This document shows, one piece after another, positions 44,981 to 56,185 of a stretch of DNA of 64,000 bases. The notes under the pieces are model-generated. The model was not told the origin of the DNA. It saw only the letters and a list, made by a program, of their open reading frames with translations, and searched no databases. The DNA is taken from NCBI GenBank assembly GCA_964036045.1, contig OZ038382.1:106601007-106665006 (forward strand), in the 5' to 3' direction. This stretch comes from Eutreptiella sp. 'Long Island Sound 2002' (Eukaryota; Euglenozoa; Euglenophyceae; Eutreptiales; Eutreptiaceae). Each line of letters begins with the position of its first letter. The first letter of the stretch is position 1. Made by a program: the position numbers and the translations under genes.

Positions 44981-46762
44981 ATGGAAGTCCAAGCGACCTC
45001 CACGCCCAACGGACATCATCTAACACCGATCCCCGACGCCGGTCCAAGAGGCCCCACACCGAACGAGCGCACATCCCCACCATTCCCACGCCAGCCGAGG
45101 GAGAACGACAGGCAGCGCTTCACTGGGACTCCCACCAGGCAGCAGATGGAGCGTCCAGCTCATCCGCCACCTCCCTCCCAGGGTCGGTGGCCGGCCCACT
45201 GCCTGGGGGGACAGCTATCCACGGATACGCGGCCAAGGGAACTTGCGGCCGACCAAAGGCCTGCACAAGCGGTGGGAGGAAAACCCACCCAAAACCCCCC
45301 CCCGCGAGCGGGGCGCAATGACACCGGTCCTGGACATGGGCACCGGCCACCCGACCAACTGGGCCCGTACACCACGGGGTTCCCCACCCCAGCTGCAACA
45401 CGGCCAAGCCGCAAGGGCGCGGAGGACGCACCGCTACAACGGGAGCACGCCGCGAGCGGCCCAAGTGCGGACACAGAAATGATACAGACCTCGGGCTCTC
45501 AGGAGTCCGTTGACCCAATGCCCGCCACCGCGGCCTGCTCGATGCCCCAGCAACGGGAGCCCTCCACGGGGAACGTGCCTGGGGGACACCCCGGCACCGC
45601 CCCAGGGCACCCCTCCCCGGCTGGTGCCACACCGGACCAGGACCGGGAGACCATGCCCCCTCCAGCCCCCCGACCACCGCAACCGAGTAACACGGGTCCA
45701 TTTGACGACGCGGAACTGAGGGCGCTCTACGGCATCCACGCCACCGCACCCCCGAGCGAGCTAGTGGCAGCCCTCCGGGAACAGCGCTAGGACGTCAACC
45801 CAAGCAGGCTCTTCGCTGTGGTCCTCCTGAAGCACGCCGCAACAACTGAAATCTTTGTGCGGCAGCTCCAGGCGCTCGTCACCCCCGGGACACAGATCAC
45901 AGACGACCTTGTTGACACGTGGATCTGGTGGTTCAACACCCACCAGCCGGACCAGGGAGGCATATGGGTCCCACACCTGGGCTGGGCACAAAAGCTCATA
46001 GCACCACCGACGGACCCCAGGCCCGCGCCCAGCATCTGGGACCAGGAGACAGCCGCCCCGCCACCGAGAGCCAGAACCCTCCACATCCCACCGTACGAGT
46101 GCCTGGCATAATGGGAAAGCAGGACAGCCGGCGATGGGGGGCCTAACCTCACGAGCATGGTGGAGCGGTACCCGGAGACGGCACGTGCAGGGCCCCCACC
46201 ACGCGAACGTGACCCCAGCACCATCGCCATGATCGTGTTGGAAAGTGGCCACTACTACCAAGTGCGGATCACCCCGCACCCGCAGGAGAGCCACTGGAGC
46301 CTGGAGGCCGTCGACTCCATGCTGTCGGCGAACACAGCCCTGCCCGACAGCCCCAACCCCCTGCCCAATGACCAGACCCCGCACCCCCTAACAGCCATCG
46401 TGTCGGAGGCAGCCGGCAGCTGGCACCCAGGCCATGCCCTCTACTGCCTCTGGCAGTGGGCGCGGCGCCGCTGGTTGCACATCAGGGACTGGACAGCGAT
46501 ATGGAGGTTCCAACTGGACGGCCGGCAGCAGCTGGAGGGCATCCCCTAGCGCGAGCGAACGTCAGAGACCCCAACAGCAACCAACCTGTGCCCCGTCTTC
46601 GCGATCCAGCAGATCCGGGCGCTGGCGGTGGGCGAGCAACTGCAGCCCGCCATCCGCACTGAGACGGAAGCCCAGGCGGCACACGCGGCCCTTGTGCACA
46701 AAATTCTCAGTGCCCTCCGCAGCGCCCTTGTGCGGCGCGTGACAAAACCCCCAGGGCCCTGA
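44981..46762 (+). pseudogene. Ulp1-like cysteine protease region of the LINE, copy B
   Basis: One frame spans the whole stretch, broken only by stops at 45788 (TAG), 46109 (TAA) and 46547 (TAG). A Pro-rich linker is followed by ITDDLVDTWIWWFNTHQ (about 45900-45950), GIWVPHLGWAQKL, then MIVLESGHYYQVRI (candidate His, near 46250), LEAVDSML (candidate Asp, near 46313), and TNLCPVFAIQQIRALAVG with the Cys at 46589. Order and context match Ulp1/SENP-type C48 proteases, where the motifs are LND, HW, DS and DCG. Deviations are HY for HW and CP for CG, and a longer Asp-Cys distance. Conservation of all three candidate catalytic residues in copies A and B favours a real protease in the ancestor. Confidence 0.65.
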
Positions 46763-46795
46763 ACCACCGCGAGCCGAAACCGGGAACACACCCTC

Positions 46796-47125
46796 ATGAA
46801 GACGCGGGGCAACACGGTCGAGACCGCCCCGCTCCGCCCGATGCGGCACACGCGTGCCCTGCCAACTGCAGCCGGTCACCGGCAGTGCAGCGACGACACA
46901 CCGCCGCGCACACACGGCGCGAATCCCGCACCGGCTGACCGTGATGAGGAGACGACACGGCAGCCCCAAGACCACCTCGTCTCGCCAGAGGTTCCGACAA
47001 TGGACTTCAAACCAGCGGCTGCGGAGCCGATCGTCAACCGCGACGACCCCAGGCAAGTCGACCTAGCCCGAGAGGTCCCCCTCGTACAACCCGACAACGC
47101 GCGACCGCGCAACACACTCCACTAA
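46796..47125 (+). pseudogene. C-terminal tail of the LINE downstream protein, copy B
   Basis: A 109-codon frame. Its end, MDFKPAAAEP...NRDDPRQVDLARE, matches the copy A tail near 10690-10600 (MGFKLAVQEP, RDDPGQANLA). It lies just after the protease and is probably the last coding piece before the 3' UTR. No domain is known. Confidence 0.45.
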
Positions 47126-48329
47126 CGCCTGTCGGTCGGGCACGCCGGCGGGAAAGGCGTTGACCTGCCCGGCACATGCAGCAGACACCCAATGAATACG
47201 GGCTAGCCTTGGCGGCCCATGGTATTGAACACGAGCAATTACCCAACGAATTCCTCCCACATCCCCCGGGCGGGGGCCACGCTCCTCGGACCCCCGCAAT
47301 CTGCCCACGTCAGAGAAGAGGACGAGGCCCGATACGGACCTGTCCTTTCACCTGACCCTCCTCCCCCACAAGCCGGACACACGATGGACCGGGCCAAGGG
47401 GGCGGCCAAACACGCCGGACCCATAAGCTAGCCGATGACCACGGGAATGTTATCACGAAGTCGTCAAGAACGTTACCTTCCAAGGCGAGGGTCAAGGGAT
47501 ACGCGCGCCACTAGAACCGGCGCGCCCCCCCTCCGAGAAAGTTAAATGCCTGGGACGCTGGGGCGGTTTCGGCACATGTAACCTGCGAGAATGGTGCAAG
47601 GGACACATTCTCCGCAGCCCAGAAAGCTGACAGCGTCAAGGGACGAGAGGGGGGCCTCGACACTGACCAGGATTCCTTTCCTCAGGACCCCTACCAGGAA
47701 CACGCAAGGGGCCAAGAGCTCGCCACACGGGACCAACGAGTTCGCTGGCTCATGCCGGCGAACATGGGAATGTTGCGCCGAGCCCAGCCCGCCGCGCCGG
47801 ACGGGACGCCCCGACACCACAGCACGCGCCAGGCCACCCTAACCTCCGGACACCGCACTACGGCAACGACACACCAGCCACAGAACCTGCAAGACACGGC
47901 ACGATACGGCACACGAAAGGCAGGCAAACATGAGCACGAGCACCGCACCACCGAGCAAGGGCAGCACTCTGGGGCTCCAATGGTGAGCATGAGGATGCAC
48001 CGAGGGGGACCGAAGGGGCCGTGCCACCGACGGGGGTGTACATATGATCGGCACAAGCGCAGCACAAAAGGACGGCCGAAGGGCACTGCAAAATACCAGA
48101 TAATGAATTGTGCGTGTAAAGATGCCTCCAGGGCGGGACAGGGCGTGTCCTACCGATTTTCAAAACGTTTCTCACGCGGTTCGTACCGATTGTCGCTACC
48201 TTTCTCCCTCTGAGGACATGCCCCACCATGAGGGGGCGGAGCACCGTCACAACGTACCGTACCGGCCCAACGCAACTGGAACAACCGGAACCGACCCTAC
48301 GCGACCGCCACGGTTCAACACCTCCAACG

Positions 48330-49310
48330 GCAGGACAAGCCGGCCATTAGGCGGCGCAGACGATGGCGTACCAACCACAGTACCAACAACACAACAACCA
48401 CACGCGCGGACGTCCTGAAACCGGGCACACTGCGAAACAACATCCCCGACAGGACACAAGTGACGCAGGGACATCTACAGCGCCCAAACATGGCCGGCCG
48501 GGCCCATACGGGCCACCATGCAACCCAGACTGGCCGACCACCGGCGAACCAGCGCCGGCGAACCAACGCCACGCACCGGGCACGCCCCAGTCGCAACACA
48601 TCCACCGCGGCGGACAGGCCGGCCGCCGCAACCCTCAGAACAAACGGGGAACACAACCAAAACGACGTCTGACCAAATCGGCGCGGGCTACACAACCGGC
48701 TACCGACCAAACTGCTGAAGAACAACGACCCGACAATGAACAGACCACACGCAAGCCGGCCAACACCCAACCGGCCAGGCATGCAGGGGTCGAAACGGGA
48801 ACGGCGTCCCATGGGCTGGCAACAACATGCTGCGCCACGCACGCCAACCACCATACCCACAAACACAACAGAACACCGCAACGCTACCATTACAAACCCG
48901 ACAAAACAACATTAACAAACTACACTACACTACACTTGGACAAACCAAGACGCGGACGTGCTGGCTACAGAAACAACATTCGGCTATACGACCACCAGCA
49001 GCAGCGCGACAAAACCCAGGCAGACCAAGCCGACCATGAGGCGGCCAAGACAACCGCGCACCAACCACACCGCAGCTGCAGCCGCGACCTGACCGTAAAC
49101 AGACCAGACGCAAGCCGGCCAACACCAAACCAGCCAGGCGTGCACGGGTCGAAACGGAAACGGCGTCCAACGGGTTGGCCCCACCGTGGTGCGCCGAGCC
49201 CGCCGACGACCATACCCAGGAACAAAACAGAATATCGTGACTCTACTGTCATGCAACCGACCAACCAACATTAACAAACTACACCGAACCAGTAAACTAC
49301 CCAACAACCA
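48330..49310 (+). repeat. Tandem repeats in the LINE 3' UTR, copy B
   Basis: Reverse complement of the 6545-7330 array, with units sharing CAACCGACCAAC-like ends and GACCATGAGGCGGCCAAGAC. ORFs through it on both strands follow the repeat and are not supported as genes. Confidence 0.7.
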
Positions 49311-49783
49311 ACCACAAGGACCTGCTTCGAAACCCCCGCCCCCCGGGAGAGCGCAAGCTCGACCGAGTCAGGAGGCCTGAGTGTGCGCCACGGCATGCCA
49401 GTCCCGTAGCACGTGCTTCTTCAAGTCGCCTCACGCCTACTGAAAGCCAACCCAGGTGGGGGTGTATGCAGGACAGGGCCTTTGGCCTGGCTCCGGGCCC
49501 CTGGGCCCCAGAATCCGGAGGTTGATGAGGATGTGCGATGGGACCCTCCCCCACGTATCATCCGCCCGAAGGAGAGGAATGTATGACTTTGGTCGAACAT
49601 TGGTTACCTCTCTGGGCAGAACCCGCTGTAGGGTACTGCTGGCGGCGACCGCGCCCTTGCCCCATGTGGGTGAGCCGCTTTGTGGGGGCACGTGAAGTAG
49701 GGCTGTGGGTGGGTGAGCATAAGCCCCTTGGTAAGACCCCCCTCGGGGGCAATCCCTGTCCCGAGATGACCTACCTATCTACC

Positions 49784-49795
49784 TGTTTTGATACC
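49784..49795. repeat. Target-site duplication of LINE copy B, right
   Basis: TGTTTTGATACC, identical to 42838-42849, placed right after the ACCT-type tail. Confidence 0.85.
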
Positions 49796-51150
49796 CTCTC
49801 AGGCCTTTTTTGAAAGGCAGTGTCTGCACTGAACGTATGCATGGACCTGGCAGGGCCTTTACGCCGTCCAGCCCAGGTAACAGGGCGCCAATATACTCAA
49901 TTGATGAAGAAACGGCTCAATCTAAAGGCCACCAGCCAACAGCAGGCCGCATTGAATTTGGTGCAGACCACTTCTGAAATGAGTTGGTACATCCCGGGTC
50001 TGACCAATGTAGTCATCAATGACCTTGAGGCCATTAAAATACCGCCTGCAGTTGCTGTCCTGTATAAAGACTGGACTTCTCATTACGAATTGGATCTGTA
50101 TTTCGTCCCTCATTTGGACAAGTTACAGCTTCACAAGTATGTGGAGATCAAAGGCCAGTCTTATGCGCTGCATGACAGCAAGGTGCGTACGGATGGCCGC
50201 ATATGCGTGCCTTTTGACTATGTCAAGGAAGCCATCAACGCCTGCCACAAATATGCACAACAAGGAATCCATAAGACCTGGCAAATTTTCAATCGCTCAT
50301 ATGTCTGCTTCGGCTATAAGACAGAAGACATTAAAAGCATGATTGCGTCCATAGTAGGGCCATGTCCTGTCTATGGCCAGAACAAGGGACGTAAGCGTCT
50401 ACAGCCAGAGTCTAATCACCCCGCATCGTACCCCGTACCCCGCACCCCGTACCCGAATACCCGTATTCGTCCATATGCGTGGACTTTTGTGACTTAAGCA
50501 GTCGTCCTTGTACGGCCCACGGACACAGTTATGGCGATGTCCTAGTGGTCATATGCCGCCTTGCGGGATATGTGGTGGCTGTGCCTTGTAGGAAAACCCA
50601 CGATGCGCGTAGTCTGGCTGACTTGTATTTGGAAGGGGTGGTCCCCATAATGGGTTTGCCACAGGAAATCTTTTCAGATCAGGACCATTTGGTGCCTTGT
50701 GAGTTCTTCCGTGAACTTTGCAAATTGTCAGAGGTTTCTATGAGGCAGTCCACCCTTAAGCGTCCCAGGTCCAATAGTTGCGCCGAAGGAGCAGTTGAGG
50801 TAGTGGTTGAGTCCCTTAGGCAGTGGTTGTTGAAAACTGCCAGTAAAGACTGGGCTCAGTTGCTTCCACTTGCTGTTTGGGCATTAACTGACATACCTGG
50901 GCCCATCAGTGGATACTCATCACAGTACCCTGTCTTTGGCCATAATCCTGTCGGATTCGGGGATTGTCCACCTGTGGTACCCCAGACTGAGTCCCAGGAT
51001 GCAGTTCGTTTCTTTAGGGAGCTGGTTGCGGACCGCAAAGTGGTACAAGACGAACTGAATCGTATTCACTGCGCCAAGGCGGATGATTTCTGCAAGGCAC
51101 ACCCGTCACATGTATATGTGTTCGGGGAACGGGTATGGTACCGTGACTGA
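49796..51150 (+). pseudogene. T1 integrase
   Basis: Two overlapping frames (49820-50497 and 50479-51150). The first holds the zinc region ACHKYAQQGIHKTWQ then GPCPVYGQNKG; the second Cys of HHCC is replaced by Tyr. The second begins MDFCDLSS (Asp2), with FSDQD (Asp67) and NSCAEGAV (Glu103), giving DDE with 35 residues between the last two, and ends GERVWYRD followed by TGA. The frame break coincides with a CCCCGTA-type microsatellite at 50418-50470. It catalyses strand transfer of cDNA ends. Upstream it joins RNase H copy 2 once LINE copy B is removed. Confidence 0.85.
50418..50470 (+). repeat. CCCCGTA-type microsatellite inside the integrase gene
   Basis: About six imperfect units of CCCCGTA/CCCCGCA separate the zinc region from the catalytic core and throw the frame. 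It is probably a post-insertion expansion. Confidence 0.6.
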
Positions 51151-51459
51151 CGGTCCAAAAAGAACACAGATAAGCTGCACTGCATTTGGGAAGGCCCACG
51201 AGAGGTCATGCAAGGCTTGGGCAGCAATACGTATCTGATTGCTGCTGAATGCGGTAAGTTGGCGCTCGATTCTATGTGTCTGAAGCCATATTTCGCCCCT
51301 GAGGAGGGTACCCCCCCTCTTCATTACTACAGCGACCATAAAATTCTGGTAGATTCTGATAAGTATCTCATTGAGCACATTATCTCCCACTGCCCGGTGG
51401 GACGAGGACCGCGGAAGCACATAGAATGGGAGGTCAAATATCGGGGCGCTGAAACTTGA
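51151..51459 (+). pseudogene. T1 integrase C-terminus with chromodomain-like segment
   Basis: Same frame as the integrase core after a TGA (51148). RSKKNTDKLHCIWEGPREVM is the GPY/F-type region. KYLIEHIISHCPVGRGPRKHIEWEVKYRGAET then a TGA matches the chromodomain pattern (I-x-HR-GR-KxEYLVKWKGY-xxTW), with the stop falling at the conserved Trp. This places T1 among chromoviruses. Confidence 0.7.
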
Positions 51460-51639
51460 ATTTCAGGCCCGCCTAGCAATCCACACCGCGCAGGTGAAGG
51501 CCTGGAAGCAGGCAGTGGCAGAATTTCAGATAGGGGTGCATCACAAGTAGCCTATGCCATCTATGAGTGTGCTAGCTCAGCACTTCAGCACCGTTTCGCG
51601 TTGTGGGTTCTGGGTTAGTCTGACACTTAGCCTGATGCA

Positions 51640-52617
51640 TTGGCTGCACCCATATTTGTGATTTCAGGGCTCATTTTATACCTTTTATACATTTATAATA
51701 TATCATTTATTTATACATTTTATACATTGTATACCAGCGCCCCCTCTCAGTCCAAGTGCCTTGGCTACCACATCGATGCTTCGGGTCTATTTGAAATCTT
51801 TGCTCCGAACATGTGGTACCAAGTTCAGTCCGCAGGCGCCCAGGAGTTTGTCTGCTTGAGCGGACTATGGGTGGATGCCAAAATGTAATTCGCTGAAAAT
51901 TTTCAGCCGGGCATCTATATTGGAATGCCCATACACAAGGTACGGATCCCGAAGGATTGGCTGCTATTTTTTTCAGCCAACATGCCCCATGGGGTATGGA
52001 GGTTGCCAAGCTGCCACAGGACAATAGCTAGCCTCACCCACAGAGGTCATCTCACTCCTACCTTCTCGACCAAAGCCCATTCCAAAAGGATTCGCAGCGA
52101 GGACGGCACGCACCTCTACGAGATTCCCCTGAACCTGTTCTATGGTGGAATACAGTTTTTTTGCCTACGGCAGGGCCTGCTCATCTACGTTGCCCCGAGG
52201 AGGCACAGACAGAAGCAGCACATGCTTAAGCAGCTGAAGACTGTCTGGGATGTGGTCTCCATGTCGGGGGGGGGGCCTGGTACACGGGAGGCCTGGCAAG
52301 CGGGCCATCTATTTTAGTTTCCAAATGGCTCAGTACGAGGACGTGTTGATATACCTGTGGAACTCGAGGTGAATCGCACGTGCTCGGCATGGGCGCCCCC
52401 TGGGAAACAATTTTGGGTGACAAATGTCATCCATAATTGGTACCCTGGGAACAATTTGAACCAAGGGCTGGAATGGTGGGCCCGTGTGCCACAAGGAGAG
52501 CGTGGAGACACAGCAAGCCGCGAACGAAAGCTACGCCGTAAAACTGTCTCCTTCGCTGTAGTTTACGACGTTCGTATAGAGAGAGCCCAATTAATGCCAC
52601 TAATTTCAGCGATATAG
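51640..52617 (+). pseudogene. Unknown downstream extension in the T1 integrase frame
   Basis: Same register as integrase and chromodomain. Open blocks at 51640-51888, 51925-52317 and 52357-52617 are separated by single stops. The start has a hydrophobic segment (FVISGLILYLLYIYN) over an AT-rich TTTATACATT-like repeat. Then come GYHIDASGLFEIFAPNMWYQVQS, IPKDWLLFFSANMPHG, HLYEIPLNLFYGG, and QFWVTNVIHNWYPG with a basic tail. It is not recognised. It sits where an extra ORF lies in some LTR elements, but there is no signal for an envelope protein beyond the hydrophobic stretch. It may instead be captured host sequence. Confidence 0.45.
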
Positions 52618-55600
52618 GACTCTTAGGCTCCCACTTCAGTAATTTTGAGCAGAAGAACTTCCTGACTCGGGCCATATGTAGTTACGGCAGGCCTAGTACA
52701 CCCCTATAGCCCAAAAAAGCTTGTCTGATGTGTCCGTAGTGTCTCCTGCATCCTGCCCCTGATCAATTTCCAAGCCGGACTTCATTCAGCCCCATGAAGT
52801 GTGGCTTGTTGCAGAATCGGAAACCAAGGCACAACCAACGGTTGTCCTTCCATCGGTTCAGGGATTTTGGGACGACAAAAGAAAAAACCAGAACAAACAC
52901 TTCTTCATCGTTTGCGGGTGCTTTGTCGTGGTGCAGTGTCATCCCTCTCTTTCAGGAGTGTGAATGGCAGGAGTAGAAATCGCGAGAATTTACAGGTATT
53001 TCCCTTTGCTGAGACACATGGCCCACGGATGCCCTGTGATTCTCAGCCATTGTTCAAGGAGTGGCAGGGTAAGTAGATCACGACACGTCCCTGGAGACCT
53101 GAAGTGAGTGCTGGGCAATGGTTACGGCCCACGGCTGCCCTAACCAACCTGTGCGCAGCCATAAACGAGTGTCTACCGCCTGTTGCATTGGGATGTGCTG
53201 AGCTTGAACGGCCTACGGTTCCGCTACAAGCCTCAGTCTTGGAGTCTTAATACACAGCAAAACAGAGTCCCTTTCCTCTTGCATTGTCCCTGCCATTTAT
53301 CTCTTTCTCTTGGTTCTTCTTTTGCTTACGCGCCAGATTTCTGGAGTCCGTTTCGGGAGGCCGTGGTCTGCGAGGCCATTGCTTGAATTTCGCTTGTAGT
53401 GTGTGTACCAATTTGTTCACCATGAACATGGCCGCGTATGCGCACGGCAATCTCGCATGGTGTGTCAGCGTCAGCCTGTGGATGGACCGACTTCTTGGAC
53501 ATGGCCATGATCGCGTGCGAGCGCGGTAACCACTCAGGGTCATGGTCAGGGTAGTCCGGAGAGGCAAGGAGGGTTGTCAGCCCCCTCCGAGAGATTTCAC
53601 CCCCCCCCTCCCGGTAGGACAGAATTTCTGTCCACAGCTGCCCCTCCAGGCTGCAGAAATTTGCGAGCCCAGCAGCGTGACCTTTGGGGGTTCGCTGTGG
53701 TCCGCAGACCGCTGCAGTGAGCCCAAAATGTTTTTTCCGTGCCTCAACAACGTCCCAAAGAGTCACTAGAAAGTTTGGGAACTAAATTTTGACTCGTCTG
53801 GTATTTTTGGCCGGATTCCCGGTCGACATCAGGAAATCCAGCCTACAGGCTGGCAGAATTTTGACAGCCCCCCCCCCCCCCGATGAAAATGTGTTTTTTC
53901 ACTCGGGACTCGGGTGGGTGATATAGGGTGCTGCCCCCCCTGTTTCAAGGGTGCTGAGGGCAACCATGGCACTCTTTTGCCTTCAATTGAAAACCACATG
54001 TTGCGGTGGGGTCTAGATTGGCTCCGGATTGACAGTTTTTTGGTTTGTCAGGGTGAAAACCAAATTTTGATGCCAAAAGTGGGGTTTTTGAATTTCACGC
54101 CCAATTTGGGAAATCCAAGTGTGTAACCCCCCTATTTTGGGCATCTCAAATGTTTTCCTCATTCAACTTTGGACCCATGGGACACTGTTCCCTCTTCCGC
54201 ATTGCGTAGATGTATTGGTTTCGTATGTTTTCCTCTCGGATTCATCCCTCAAGCCAGTTCCATTGACTTTTTGGGGCTGAGGTCGACCACACTCATGGTC
54301 GTAGCCATGGCGTAGTCTAGGAAGGGGGTGTAATGAAACCGGGCCTCGGGAGGCCTTCGGGATTGATAAAGAAAACTCTCTGTGGAATTTTTTATATGCA
54401 ACAGGACAGATTCCAATGCACACCTTGAATAACGATCGCCAGACGCCTGCGTGCGCGCGCGTGCCTGTCTGGTCGCGCTGCAATGCAGGCCACCTGATCA
54501 AACACTCCTTCTGGCGGTGCTAATAGTGTTAGTTCTATCCTGTCACTGAAGGGGACACAATTCGGAAGCATGGGCGACTCCAGTGGATGACAGAAGGCCC
54601 GAAATTGTGATCTGGCTAAACCAGGGATGTGTTGCCTCGGCCCACACCGGCCAGCCCCGTAAAACGGGATGGGTACGCGTTAATGGGCCATTTGCTTCGG
54701 CTTTTGCCACGCCTACACATATGGAAGATCACGAGTCCCTTGAAGCTGGAGTAGCCCGAGTGGATGAGGTTTGGAAGCAGATGTGACGGAGATAGGCGCA
54801 CCTAAAGAAGGCAAGTAAGTCGGTGGTTGCCTTGCAACGTGACTCCCTTAGGAGTGCCGCACAATGATGCATTCATGTGCACCCGCATGTGTGTTGATAA
54901 GGATGAGTGGCCATGAATACTTGGTTTTGGAATGTCATGACATGACTGTGAGTGCAATTAGGTTAAGACTTTGCATGCATCAATCATTCCAAATAATCTT
55001 CAATTTCAACCGCAAGAGGTTGATTAGGAGTAATGAGGTCAAGGGTCATAACACTTGGGTTGAGATAAGCTTGATGCATGTATGTGCATGTGTGCCCATG
55101 CATAATGCAATATGGGTATTGCAACCATTGATCACGTTTATTGTGATACCTTGCTTGTGTGCCCTCCTGGTAAATCGCATACAAGGGTTAAGGGTGGACA
55201 ATGACTCGCACTTAGTTCCGTCCATAAATAGGCCTTCAAATCCCAAATTGGGGTTCTTTTGAGCAAAGATGATGATCATATTGAGGTTTGGTATGACAGC
55301 CCTTCCCAATTCAAGTTCGAGCGCAATTTTCCATTTCATGCATACTCATACCCATTATCCCAAAAAACATGAGAGGTGGTCGGTGAGGACCGTTTGGCGG
55401 AGGGGCGCAGTGGAAGTGGTCGGGGCAGAAGCGGGGGGAGGAGCGGAGTTCATTCTGTGCAGGGTGCTGCGAAGCGTGGCGACGCCAGCACACGTTCTCA
55501 TAATGCTCGGAATGAGGGCTCCGTGAGGTGGGGCATGGTGACTAAGAAAGGATGTAAGTGTACAAGGGGGGTCAGCTTGTGGCCAGAGCAACAGTATGTG

Positions 55601-56185
55601 ATGCCAAGAGGCACACATGAAGAACGGCAGATAGGTGGTCCGTTGCAAGGGGCAGAGCCCCGATATACAGTAGGAATCATGGATCTGTGTCCTGTGCCAC
55701 AGTGCGCTCAACGCGGGCCCCATCTGGGCTTCAAATGGATCCCATACGGACTACAGGGGGTTGGGCAAATAATGCATTGATAGGTGGCAACGTACAACAG
55801 AGCGCACACCTTCCCCTCGTCCATGATGGATCGCCGTGTGGAGTCCTGGAGTCCAGCACGTTGATGCATCTGGCCTGGGTCCGGGCGTGTGTGGGGAGGA
55901 GGGTGCAGGTCAGGCTGAGCAAGAGAGGCAAGGGGTGAGCGTTGACGCACAAAATTTCAGTGCCATTGGAGGAAACACCAGTTCAAACGTTCCAAGTTGC
56001 GTGAATGAAGGGTTAGGGCAAGGGTAGCCTTCCTGGTGGCGCTGTGGTGGGGCTCGAAAGGTTCATTCATGCAGCTGTGCGGCAGGGTACTCTGGGTGCT
56101 CTCTGGGGTCTTGTGCCGGCGGATGACGGCCAGGTGGCTCATGGGTACTCCTAATAAGCAAGGGGAGCTCTTTCTCGCCGGGGAT
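52618..56185. other. No supported gene
   Basis: Contains scattered ORFs below 150 codons, the longest on the minus strand at 53766-53326 (begins MTLWDVVEARKKHF), without recognisable motifs. A C-run of about 15 lies at 53868-53882. The part at 54850-55330 is AT-rich with frequent GTGCATG-type words and looks non-coding. No 3' LTR matching the T1 5' LTR was found here. Confidence 0.5.

Larger units (their letters stand above)
42850..49783 (+). mobile_element. LINE copy B, 5'-truncated
   Basis: A 6.9-kb plus-strand copy of the LINE that forms 6091 to about 16123 (minus strand) in copy A. Its 5' end lies inside the Pro-rich linker, its 3' end has an ACCT-type tail (49769-49783), and it is flanked by a perfect 12-bp target duplication. 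These are hallmarks of target-primed reverse transcription. It lacks both TIR elements that interrupt copy A and therefore gives their empty sites. It retains the conserved domain, the protease and the 3' UTR array. The region 47130-48320 is 3' UTR without a supported gene. Confidence 0.85.

Noticed and set aside
1-51459. DIRS-type element (inverted repeats plus Dam-like domain)
   Set aside because: The pol joins a DDE integrase and chromodomain, and no tyrosine recombinase is present. The inverted arms are LTR copies.
53326-53766. 147-codon minus-strand ORF
   Set aside because: No recognisable domain, and competing ORFs occupy the other strand. Noted only within the unassigned region.
54864-55262. 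132-codon ORF with hydrophobic stretch
   Set aside because: AT-rich sequence with simple GTGCATG words and no motif. Likely chance.
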